Shown: positions 1 through 7,187 of the stretch, in pieces
Layout of the letters: the number at the start of each line of letters is the position of its first letter
Position numbering within the stretch: the stretch's first letter is position 1
Assembly: GCF_003287975.1 (NCBI RefSeq)
Contig: NZ_QMKQ01000021.1
Location: 1 to 64,000 of the forward strand
Source of the DNA: Arthrobacter sp. AQ5-05
GTDB lineage: Bacteria > Actinomycetota > Actinomycetes > Actinomycetales > Micrococcaceae
Direction of reading: 5' to 3'
DNA: 64,000 bases
Program-made: the position numbers and the translations under genes
The notes under the pieces: generated by a model
The model's input: the letters and a program-made list of their open reading frames with translations, nothing else
The model's database searches: none
Told to the model about the DNA's origin: nothing

Positions 1-338
1 GATGCCTCGGACATGAGAACCCGCCAACCTTCAGGTGGTGCCTAACTGCCTGCGAACACCTTCAGGATCCACCCGGCACCCCGTAAAACCGCGACAACAC
101 GCCGTACCGACCCCCTGACTAGTTACCAATTTTCCCTGATACGACGGGCATTTCGTGGTTAAAACGCCGAGCAGCTCCCAAATCTCATCGGTGGATCAAG
201 GCTAAGAACGCCTGTTGCCGCATCGTCCAACAACAAGCTGCATGCCGTTGGGTACGCGACTCAGCAAAGCCTTAGCGTACGATTTTTTCCGTTTTCTGCG
301 GCGACCCCTTCCACGCCTGTGGGGTGAAACCCGGGGGC
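1..338. other. No recognisable gene
   Basis: Both strands were read and nothing family-like was found. The few open frames are short and arginine-rich, as expected by chance in GC-rich DNA. The stretch ends in a possible small reading frame just before the IS982 element. Confidence 0.5.
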
Positions 339-476
339 ATGATCGATGCCCGCGAGCGGCCCGAGTCCGGCTACCGGAAAGTAATTGCTGCAGGCTTGGA
401 CTACGAGGCTGCACTCTCACAATTGCTGGGCTCCCTTGAAGGTAGCGAGCGATTGCTTTCCATCCGTCTCCCCTAG
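339..476 (+). CDS. Possible small ORF cut by the IS982 left end
   Basis: A 45-codon frame starts at an ATG behind a GGGGG stretch and encodes a short acidic/leucine-rich peptide (MIDARERPESGYRKVIAAG at its start). Its stop codon lies in the first bases of the IS982 left inverted repeat (from 473). The peptide looks more protein-like than the surrounding frames, but I recognise no family. It could be the surviving 5' part of a gene interrupted by the insertion sequence, or chance. Confidence 0.3.
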   Translation: MIDARERPESGYRKVIAAGLDYEAALSQLLGSLEGSERLLSIRLP

Positions 477-496
477 ATGATTGAGTTCTATTCATT

Positions 497-1402
497 TCAG
501 TGGTCGTAGGCGGTCAGGGAGCGTTTGCGTGGCTCGTTGGTTTTCCAGTTGTGCCAGATTCCGGCCGAGAGGGCCAACAGTTTTGAGGCGACGCGGGCGT
601 ATAGCCCGTCGAGGGTCCGTGCCCCGTGGTGCTCGAGGCCGAGCTGGCCCTTGAGGCTGTCAAAGACGGACTCGATCCACTGGCGGATGCCCCCGAACTT
701 CCCGAACCGGGGCTTTTCGTCCTTGCGGTCCGGCCGCACCAGGTTGGCGCCGAGGTCCTCGGCGATGAACCGTTCGAATTCCTTGCCGGCGAAGCCCTTG
801 TCGGCGAGGATGACCTGCCCGTCGCGGACCAGGTGGTGGTCGTGGCGCAACAACGCCTCGGTGACCTCGCGTTCCCCGAGCTTGGGGTTGGCCAGTCCCC
901 AGATGACCGGCATGCCTTCCGGGGTGCTGATCAGGTACAGGCGGAAGCCCCAGAAGTAGCGTGAGTGCGAGGCGCAGTATCCGTAGCCGGCGTGCCCGGC
1001 CAGCTCGGAGCGCTTGACGGTTTCGCGGCTGGTGCCGCACGGGACCGGGGTCGAATCGAGCAGGCGGAGGATCTCGTGCCAGGATTCGGTGTCCCGTGCC
1101 AGGGCGGTGATCACCGCGGAGATCAGCGGTCCTGCAGCCCGCACCCGCTTGTTGTAGCCGGATTGCTGCGGGATCCCGGGGAATAGACCGCTCAGGTGGG
1201 TGCGCGCATAGCGGACCCACCGGGATTCGGAGGAGTGCCCGTGCAGCAGGTGCTGGGCCACGACCAGGCACAGCAGCTCGGCATCGCTCAAGATGGCCTT
1301 GCGGCCGGGTTTGCTCGACCGGTCGTATCCCAAATCCGGCAGGACACGATCGGTCGGCAGGACGTAGAGTGTGGTCAGGAGGGTGTTGAGTTTTGGGTTC
1401 AC
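497..1402 (-). CDS. IS982-family transposase
   Basis: The 301-residue protein is a DDE-type transposase that would move its own element. It carries the DSTPVPC segment (first catalytic Asp, about residue 115), the ILADKGF block (second Asp, about residue 199) and a C-terminal IESVFDSLKGQLGLEHHGAR stretch with the catalytic Glu. The length is normal for IS982 and no frameshift is seen, so the element may be active. Transcription runs leftward, away from the neighbouring amidohydrolase gene. Confidence 0.9.
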   Translation of the reverse strand: MNPKLNTLLTTLYVLPTDRVLPDLGYDRSSKPGRKAILSDAELLCLVVAQHLLHGHSSESRWVRYARTHLSGLFPGIPQQSGYNKRVRAAGPLISAVITALARDTESWHEILRLLDSTPVPCGTSRETVKRSELAGHAGYGYCASHSRYFWGFRLYLISTPEGMPVIWGLANPKLGEREVTEALLRHDHHLVRDGQVILADKGFAGKEFERFIAEDLGANLVRPDRKDEKPRFGKFGGIRQWIESVFDSLKGQLGLEHHGARTLDGLYARVASKLLALSAGIWHNWKTNEPRKRSLTAYDH

Positions 1403-1433
1403 ATACGAGACTTAGCACTCTTCGCCAGCGATC

Positions 1434-1467
1434 AACAGGGCCCGGGAACAAGTTCCCGGGCCCTGTT
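1434..1467. terminator. 16-bp stem hairpin inside the IS982 right end
   Basis: Two perfect 16-bp arms (1434-1449 and 1452-1467) enclose a 2-base loop. It sits downstream of the leftward amidohydrolase gene ending at 1513 and upstream of the transposase, so it could terminate the former and shield the latter. There is only a weak T-run. Confidence 0.6.
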
Positions 1468-1512
1468 TCGTCCTAACCACCGATTAGGACTAACTCATCT
1501 AGTGGGACGAGG

Positions 1513-2307
1513 TTAGTGCTGTTCGGCGAAGACCGGGTCTGCCGGAGCTTCCACCTCGGGCTGGGGATCCGAGAGGGTCTTCGGGACGGTGTCCTTGAAC
1601 AGCGGGAGGCGGTTGAGGTAATCCACCACCGAGTCCGTGGACTCCACGTCACCGAACTTGTTGTCGATGTCGTAGAGGTTCCACTGCACGACGCCCGGCA
1701 CGCGGTCCCCGATGGTCTCGCGGGGGATGATCGGGCGGAAGCCCTTGGCGATCGCGTCCTCGACGGTGTGGCGCACGCACCCGGCCGCGGTCGCACCGGT
1801 CACAATCAGGGTGTCGATGCGGTTGGAGGTCAGGAAGAGCTCGAGGTTCGTCCCCGGGAATGCCGAGGCACGGTTCTTCTCGAGCACGACCTCGCCCTCT
1901 GCCGGCGCGATGCGGTCATCAATCTGCGCCCAGTAGGAATCCGCCGGAAGGGTTTCCGTGGGAATCTTCGAGTACCACAGGCCCATGTCGTTCGTGCCGG
2001 AGGTCGCATCGCGGTTGCGGTACACGTTGGTGGTGTAGAAGACCGGGACGCCCTTGGCGCGCGCGGCCTCGTTGATCCGCTGCACGTTCGGGATGATCGT
2101 GTCCATGCCCGGGCAGCTGAACGGGTGGCCCGGACGGGTCCAGGCGTTTGCGAGGTCGATGTGGATGACGGCGGGGCGGTTGCCGTAGCCGATCCGGCGC
2201 TTGAATCCGCGCTCGTTGTAGATGCTGTTTCCGGCTTCGAACGCTTCTTCCAGCACTGCTGCCAGACGGGCTTCGATGTCGTTGAACTTCCCTGTCGCTT
2301 CAGTCAT
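1513..2307 (-). CDS. N-carbamoylsarcosine amidohydrolase (EC 3.5.1.59), copy 1
   Basis: This cytoplasmic cysteine hydrolase of the isochorismatase fold splits N-carbamoylsarcosine into sarcosine, CO2 and ammonia, the last step of the N-methylhydantoin route from creatinine. From the start MTEATGK the protein has 264 residues and places Asp51, Lys144 and Cys177 (in TAAGC) at the catalytic positions known from the Arthrobacter enzyme. That start is preferred over an upstream ATG 18 bases earlier because a GGAGAG ribosome site lies 5 bases before it. The gene is identical to the copy at 5529-6323. Its promoter carries the locus operator at 2336-2352. No creatinine deiminase or sarcosine oxidase is in view. 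Confidence 0.94.
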   Translation of the reverse strand: MTEATGKFNDIEARLAAVLEEAFEAGNSIYNERGFKRRIGYGNRPAVIHIDLANAWTRPGHPFSCPGMDTIIPNVQRINEAARAKGVPVFYTTNVYRNRDATSGTNDMGLWYSKIPTETLPADSYWAQIDDRIAPAEGEVVLEKNRASAFPGTNLELFLTSNRIDTLIVTGATAAGCVRHTVEDAIAKGFRPIIPRETIGDRVPGVVQWNLYDIDNKFGDVESTDSVVDYLNRLPLFKDTVPKTLSDPQPEVEAPADPVFAEQH

Positions 2308-2335
2308 TTTTCTCTCCACTCTCATTCACTGGGGT

Positions 2336-2372
2336 GTTGCTATCGAAGCAACAATGTTGCTCTGGTAAGTAC
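2336..2372. promoter_or_regulatory. Tandem IclR-type operator of amidohydrolase copy 1
   Basis: Positions 2336-2352 read GTTGCT-ATCGA-AGCAAC, a perfect palindrome. A degenerate second site with the same left half GTTGCT begins exactly 20 bp later (2356-2372). The same motif recurs before the other transcription units of the locus and before the IclR gene at 13030, which is the likely binding protein. Confidence 0.8.
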
Positions 2373-2555
2373 CATAGCGCATGGTTCGACCCAGCGCCAG
2401 AGCTTTGCCGAATCCGCATCTCCATCGGAGCAATCGCTCGGCAGGGCGTGCGGATTGGTGGGTGCGAGTATCGACAACCCGTCAAGGATCGGGTCCGCCC
2501 GCTCGTATTGAGCCTCCTCGCGCGGCTGGATGAATCAGGACAAAAGCCTTGACCT

Positions 2556-2592
2556 GTTGCTGTTAGAGCAGATAAGTTGTTGCCTGACCAAC
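2556..2592. promoter_or_regulatory. Tandem operator upstream of the MHS transporter
   Basis: Two sites lie 20 bp apart: GTTGCT-GTTAG-AGCAGA at 2556-2572 and GTTGTT-GCCTG-ACCAAC at 2576-2592. Each matches GTTGCT-N5-AGCAAC in 10 of 12 arm positions. They lie about 100 bp before the transporter start at 2694. The remainder of the 2308-2693 gap shows no gene. Confidence 0.7.
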
Positions 2593-2693
2593 AGTGGCCT
2601 GGATCACATACGAAATACTCGGCCCGCAGTATTCTGGGCTGGAAGTGAACCACCACGCGGTCTTCGGCGCCATCCCCCCTGAACGGAGACAAC

Positions 2694-4073
2694 ATGGAAC
2701 GCAACCTTGCAGACAGTTCACTGGAGAAGGTGAGCCCGGAGCGCCTACGAAAGGTGGTTCGCGCCTCTTTTGCGGGGACCGTAGTGGAGTGGTTCGACTT
2801 TGCCATCTACGGCTACATGGCAACTCATATTGCTGCCACCTTCTTCTCGTCCACGGATCCGGTCACAGGCCTGCTGGAGACGTTCGCCGTATTCGCTGTG
2901 GCATTCTGCCTGCGGCCATTGGGTGGAATCTTCTTCGGACGCCTGGGAGATCGCCTTGGACGCAAAAAGATCCTGGTACTGACTGTGCTGCTCATGTCCG
3001 GATCCACGGCCGCAATCGGTCTCATCCCAAGCCACGAAACGATCGGCATGTGGGCCGCCGTCCTACTGGTGGTTGCCCGGTGTTTGCAGGGGTTTTCCGC
3101 CGGCGGCGAATACGCAGGCGCCACGATCTACGTCGTCGAACACAGCCCCGACAGACACAGGGCCCGCTACTCGTCCGCCATGTCGGCGGCCACCTTTTCC
3201 TCATTCGCTCTCGCGGCCGGGCTCGGCGCGCTGCTCAGCTTTATCCTGCCGGCTGCGGCCATGGGCGATTGGGGCTGGCGCATCCTCTTCCTGTTGTCGG
3301 TGCCGATGGGCCTGGTTGCCTTCTACATTCGCGCCAAACTCCACGAGTCTCCCGAGTTCCAAGCGATGATCGACGATTCCGCCTCACGTCCCGCCCCGTC
3401 ACTGGAGACCGTCTTCCGCACCCAGTGGCGCGCGATGCTGCGCCTAGGCGGGTTTGTGATGCTCACGGCGCTCTCCTTCTACATCTACTCCACATATATG
3501 TCGACCTTCCTGATCAAGGTGGTCGGGCTGCCGCAGCACCTCGCGCTGTTCTCCAGTCTTATCTCGCTGACCATGGCGACGGCGTTCGCCCCGGTCATGG
3601 GCCGCGTCTCGGATCGCATAGGGCGCCGCCCCACCATGCAGGCCGCCGCCGGCCTCCTGGCCATCCTCACCATTCCGGCGTACATGATCGCCGAACAAGG
3701 AACGTTTGCAACCGCCGTTGCCAGCCAACTGCTCATAGGAATCGGCGCAGTAACCGCTAATGTGGTGACCTCGGTCCTGATGTCGGAAATGTTCTCAACC
3801 GACGTGCGCTTCGCAGCATCGGGCACCTGCTACAACATCACCTACGCCGTGTTCGGTGGCACCGCACCCTTCCTGGCAACGTGGCTTGTCGCCGGAACGG
3901 GATACTCGCTCTCCCCCGCCATCTACGTCGCAGCAATCGCCGTCGTATCATTCCTCGTCGCCACCTTCCTCATACCCGAGACCGCCGGACGACCTCTTCG
4001 CCGCTACCACGACGACCCCGTGGCCGCCGAGCCCGCGCGCGCGATGACCCCGCAAATGGCGCCCAAGGTTTGA
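2694..4073 (+). CDS. MHS-family MFS transporter, probable N-methylhydantoin/creatinine uptake
   Basis: A 459-residue, twelve-helix proton symporter of the metabolite:H+ symporter (MHS) family. The N-terminal GTVVEWFDFAIYGYMA signature is at about residues 28-43, and the loop 2-3 motif GRLGDRLGRKK is at about 82-92. A GGAG site precedes the ATG. It sits between the two identical amidohydrolase genes, on the opposite strand, and its promoter carries the same tandem operators, so co-induction with the hydantoin pathway is likely. The substrate is inferred from context only. The last 25 residues form a polar, proline-rich tail. Confidence 0.88.
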   Translation: MERNLADSSLEKVSPERLRKVVRASFAGTVVEWFDFAIYGYMATHIAATFFSSTDPVTGLLETFAVFAVAFCLRPLGGIFFGRLGDRLGRKKILVLTVLLMSGSTAAIGLIPSHETIGMWAAVLLVVARCLQGFSAGGEYAGATIYVVEHSPDRHRARYSSAMSAATFSSFALAAGLGALLSFILPAAAMGDWGWRILFLLSVPMGLVAFYIRAKLHESPEFQAMIDDSASRPAPSLETVFRTQWRAMLRLGGFVMLTALSFYIYSTYMSTFLIKVVGLPQHLALFSSLISLTMATAFAPVMGRVSDRIGRRPTMQAAAGLLAILTIPAYMIAEQGTFATAVASQLLIGIGAVTANVVTSVLMSEMFSTDVRFAASGTCYNITYAVFGGTAPFLATWLVAGTGYSLSPAIYVAAIAVVSFLVATFLIPETAGRPLRRYHDDPVAAEPARAMTPQMAPKV

Positions 4074-4271
4074 TGACCTGCCCGCTGCTCGAACCCGGCG
4101 GGGTTCAAACGTCTCGCATCAGCGGAAATTTCACGGTTATTGACTGCACCGACGCTGAAGTCTCCCGCCGCCGCAGGTATCGGATCCAGACTGGATCTTC
4201 AGTCAGCCAGCAGGACGTAGCGCAGGCCTCTTGTTCTCATTGACGTGATCTGATGTGCAATATCTTGGGCA

Positions 4272-4301
4272 AGCGGACCATCTCTGCAGAGATGGTCCGC
4301 T
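4272..4301. terminator. 30-bp perfect palindrome downstream of the MHS gene
   Basis: The two halves AGCGGACCATCTCTG and CAGAGATGGTCCGCT are exact reverse complements with no spacer. It lies 200 bp after the transporter stop and could act as a bidirectional terminator. No T-run follows, so a role as protein-binding site or mobile-element end is also possible. Confidence 0.5.
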
Positions 4302-5059
4302 CCTTCGGACGGGTCCGCTCGAAAGAAAATGCGCAGTGGCGCACATCCAGCTTCAAGGCTTGGGTGGAACCATCGCATCATGCAGTCACGGCATTCGGGG
4401 AGCTGTGGCTAGCGACGCCTCGACCGCCCTGGTCACGACACAGGATAGTAACGTCGCGGTCCACGCACGCGACGTATCAAGACCTGGTCACTAAGGATCT
4501 GGAGCACTTCCTTACTTTCGATCCGCGGATGCTGTCCGACCGAGGCCTCAGACCACGTCCTCTCCAAACACTTTTTGGTCGGGGAGCCAACCTCTCTTCT
4601 TCCTCCGTGACGTCACTACTGGAGGAGCCAATCGACGTTGTCGTCGCCGCAGGAACCAACATCATATTCATTGAGAACAAGAAAATCGGTCTGGATGACT
4701 TGTTCGATGAAGACGACCCGTTTGACGCCGAAAACTGCCGCTAGCTCCCCTGCCGTTCAATTAAGCGGTCCCGCCCGACGTCAACCCACGTCTGCAGTCC
4801 GGAATACGTGCCGCCCAGGACGCCAACCATGACCGGGCGGCACGCCTTGTCTTAAATTGTGAGACGAACCCCGGAACCCCTTTTAGAGCGCCGGGACCCC
4901 TGTTACGCATGTGAATGTTCAAGCCCATGTGCCTCACAGGAGTTTCTACGTGCCAACTTTCCATCTTCCCGCCGACCTTGGCCAATCCGGCGGGCACCCC
5001 CGGATCCCCGCCGTACCCCCCTGCCCCCACAGCCGCACGGTCGGAGCTTGGGACCCGGC
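4302..5059. other. No supported gene; one doubtful ORF
   Basis: The only long frame (4253-4744, plus strand, 163 codons) starts upstream of the 30-bp palindrome and reads through it. It has no family resemblance and no clear ribosome site, although its last 85 residues (acidic tail EDDPFDAEN) are less chance-like. I do not call it. The stretch probably consists of decayed DNA leading into the IS4 remnant. Confidence 0.45.
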
Positions 5060-5440
5060 GCACCTGGGCGAGCCGACCGGGCAACTGCCCGCCGACCTGG
5101 TGGGCCGGACGCTGGACGCCATGGGGAAGCGTGAACGCCGCGCCCGAACCCTACCCCCGGGTGGTCTGTACTTCACTTCGCGCTTGTCTTGGCCACGGTC
5201 ACCGGATCGGCACTCACCCAGGCCCGGCGTCGGATCGGGGTCCAGCCCCCCCGCACTGGCCCTTCGAGCTGCTCCGCGGCCCGGCCTCGACCGCCATCTG
5301 CCAGGGGTGCTGGTTCGGGTCCCTGCGCATCTACGCGATCGACGGCACCATCCTGACCCTGCCGGACACCGAGCAGGTCAAGACGAAGTACGGCGTGGCG
5401 TGCGGGGCGCCTGCTTCGGATGCCCGGGACTTCCCTGTTT
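5060..5440 (+). pseudogene. IS4-type transposase remnant, frameshifted
   Basis: Pieces of a transposase N-terminal region appear in order but in different frames. GEPTGQLPADLVGRTLDAMG (5070-5130) is followed in another frame by HFALVLATVTGSALTQAR, then by a third piece with YAIDGTILTLPDTEQVKTKY (about 5331-5390), where the DGT Asp is the first catalytic residue typical of IS4. The rest of the transposase is missing. The sequence stops at a hairpin just before the second copy of the 948-bp repeat, so this dead element marks an old rearrangement point. Confidence 0.65.
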
Positions 5441-5451
5441 TCCCAGATACG

Positions 5452-5492
5452 ACAACAGTCCGGCACCCTCTGGAGGGGTGCCGGACTGTTGT
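5452..5492. terminator. 17-bp perfect stem-loop
   Basis: Arms 5452-5468 and 5476-5492 are perfectly complementary (ACAACAGTCCGGCACCC) with a 7-base loop. It lies 37 bp downstream of the leftward amidohydrolase copy 2 and is a good candidate for its terminator, although the T-run is poor. Confidence 0.6.
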
Positions 5493-5528
5493 TGCCATGG
5501 CCTGGGGCCGCTGGCCAGTGGGACGAGG

Positions 5529-6323
5529 TTAGTGCTGTTCGGCGAAGACCGGGTCTGCCGGAGCTTCCACCTCGGGCTGGGGATCCGAGAGGGTCTTCGG
5601 GACGGTGTCCTTGAACAGCGGGAGGCGGTTGAGGTAATCCACCACCGAGTCCGTGGACTCCACGTCACCGAACTTGTTGTCGATGTCGTAGAGGTTCCAC
5701 TGCACGACGCCCGGCACGCGGTCCCCGATGGTCTCGCGGGGGATGATCGGGCGGAAGCCCTTGGCGATCGCGTCCTCGACGGTGTGGCGCACGCACCCGG
5801 CCGCGGTCGCACCGGTCACAATCAGGGTGTCGATGCGGTTGGAGGTCAGGAAGAGCTCGAGGTTCGTCCCCGGGAATGCCGAGGCACGGTTCTTCTCGAG
5901 CACGACCTCGCCCTCTGCCGGCGCGATGCGGTCATCAATCTGCGCCCAGTAGGAATCCGCCGGAAGGGTTTCCGTGGGAATCTTCGAGTACCACAGGCCC
6001 ATGTCGTTCGTGCCGGAGGTCGCATCGCGGTTGCGGTACACGTTGGTGGTGTAGAAGACCGGGACGCCCTTGGCGCGCGCGGCCTCGTTGATCCGCTGCA
6101 CGTTCGGGATGATCGTGTCCATGCCCGGGCAGCTGAACGGGTGGCCCGGACGGGTCCAGGCGTTTGCGAGGTCGATGTGGATGACGGCGGGGCGGTTGCC
6201 GTAGCCGATCCGGCGCTTGAATCCGCGCTCGTTGTAGATGCTGTTTCCGGCTTCGAACGCTTCTTCCAGCACTGCTGCCAGACGGGCTTCGATGTCGTTG
6301 AACTTCCCTGTCGCTTCAGTCAT
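5529..6323 (-). CDS. N-carbamoylsarcosine amidohydrolase (EC 3.5.1.59), copy 2
   Basis: The 264-residue protein is identical to the one encoded at 1513-2307, including Asp51, Lys144 and Cys177 and the GGAGAG ribosome site. This copy is divergent from the fused hydantoinase gene at 7188, whose product it would consume. Each copy keeps its own operator-bearing promoter, so two active copies probably raise the dose of the final hydrolytic step. The downstream flank is an IS4 remnant rather than the IS982 element that follows copy 1. Confidence 0.94.
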   Translation of the reverse strand: MTEATGKFNDIEARLAAVLEEAFEAGNSIYNERGFKRRIGYGNRPAVIHIDLANAWTRPGHPFSCPGMDTIIPNVQRINEAARAKGVPVFYTTNVYRNRDATSGTNDMGLWYSKIPTETLPADSYWAQIDDRIAPAEGEVVLEKNRASAFPGTNLELFLTSNRIDTLIVTGATAAGCVRHTVEDAIAKGFRPIIPRETIGDRVPGVVQWNLYDIDNKFGDVESTDSVVDYLNRLPLFKDTVPKTLSDPQPEVEAPADPVFAEQH

Positions 6324-6351
6324 TTTTCTCTCCACTCTCATTCACTGGGGT

Positions 6352-6368
6352 GTTGCTATCGAAGCAAC
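6352..6368. promoter_or_regulatory. IclR-type operator of amidohydrolase copy 2
   Basis: GTTGCT-ATCGA-AGCAAC, identical to the site at 2336-2352 and again followed by a GTTGCT half-site 20 bp on. It lies 29 bp upstream of the start codon, where a bound repressor would block transcription. Confidence 0.8.
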
Positions 6369-6464
6369 GATGTTGCTCTGGTAAGTACCATAGCGCATGG
6401 CTAGGCCCAGCGCCAGAGCTTTGCCGAATCCGGATCTCCATCGGGCCGGCTGCCCGGCAGGGCG

Positions 6465-6981
6465 CGAACATCCGCGGGTGCGCCACTCCGGAAGCCCGGC
6501 AAGGAGCCGACTCCTGCCCCCAGACCCAGCAGGCCGGGCAGCAGGATTGGAGCCGAGCCCCGGGTGAATGCCGAGGCCCCCTCCGTGACGGAGGCGCACA
6601 TGGCCGCGACCTCGCACCGGCGATCGGGGCGTCGATCCGCCCAGAGGCTTAGTCGATGGATGGGTGCCAGGGGAGGTGGCGGATGGTGATCGCATTGCAG
6701 CGGCCACCGGCCTGAAGCTCACCCGCCCCGGTCCCGCCCTCGATCTTCCTTCAACTTTCCTGCCCAGACCGGGATGAAGGCGGCGGGGAACGTCACGAGG
6801 CTGAAGGGGACGCCCATCCACCGATCGGGAACGGCAGCCCCTCCATGCGGCGTCCAGCGTGGAGGCCGCGGGCCCTCCGGGCTTGACCACCGCATGGACC
6901 AGGAGGCGATGGGGTCGGCGACTGCGGCAGGCCACTGCGCACCCAAAAAAATATCGAATGGATCCCGCTTAGGCATTGCGT
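6465..6981. other. Intergenic stretch without recognisable gene
   Basis: Between the divergent amidohydrolase and hydantoinase promoters there is over 500 bp of GC-rich DNA. The minus-strand frames here (for example 6719-6976) have no family resemblance. The region may be eroded coding DNA, but nothing can be named. Confidence 0.5.
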
Positions 6982-7018
6982 GTTGCTCAGAGGGGCATTA
7001 GATTGCTACCTAAGCAAC
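6982..7018. promoter_or_regulatory. Tandem operator of the hydantoinase operon
   Basis: ATTGCT-ACCTA-AGCAAC at 7002-7018 matches the locus palindrome in 11 of 12 arm positions. A GTTGCT half-site begins exactly 20 bp upstream (6982-6987). The start codon follows 170 bp later, leaving a long leader. Confidence 0.75.
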
Positions 7019-7187
7019 GTTGCGTGATTCGAATCACACGAATTGTCGGAGAAGGTCCCAGCACTGTGGGCCCGCCTTCCCCTCCGGGGCCCGACCCGGG
7101 CCCCGTTCCCTGCATCCCCTGCCCCTCCCCCAGGCCCTTCCTCTTTCCTCAACAGACCTGGGTATCCCCCTTTCGAAAGGACCCATC

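Larger units (their letters stand above)
473..1502 (-). mobile_element. IS982-family insertion sequence, about 1030 bp
   Basis: The element is bounded by imperfect terminal inverted repeats of 18 bp, 473-490 and 1485-1502, matching at 15 of 18 positions (outer CTAGATGA identical). It holds a single transposase gene on the minus strand and a strong hairpin near the right end. Length and single-ORF layout fit IS982. No clear target-site duplication is visible. The right end coincides within two bases with the start of the 948-bp repeat at 1501, so an IS-associated rearrangement may have set that boundary. Confidence 0.85.
1501..2448. repeat. 948-bp direct repeat, copy 1
   Basis: This segment repeats at 5517-6464 in the same orientation with an offset of 4016 bp. 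It is identical through the whole amidohydrolase gene and its operator. The first difference is at 2353 (A versus G at 6369), and similarity fades beyond about 2380. The pair flanks the MHS transporter gene, so recombination between copies could delete or amplify it. Confidence 0.95.
5517..6464. repeat. 948-bp direct repeat, copy 2
   Basis: The partner of 1501-2448. Coding sequence and operator are identical. Differences begin at 6369 and accumulate upstream of the gene, which suggests a recent duplication or ongoing gene conversion confined to the gene. Confidence 0.95.

Noticed and set aside
4253-4744. 163-codon plus-strand frame
   Set aside because: It reads through a 30-bp palindrome, has no ribosome site of note and no family resemblance. 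Kept only as a remark.
4911-6404. Plus-strand frame of 497 codons across the IS4 remnant and antisense to amidohydrolase copy 2
   Set aside because: Only about 35 residues resemble a transposase; the rest is antisense to a confirmed enzyme gene. The same antisense frame also appears opposite copy 1.
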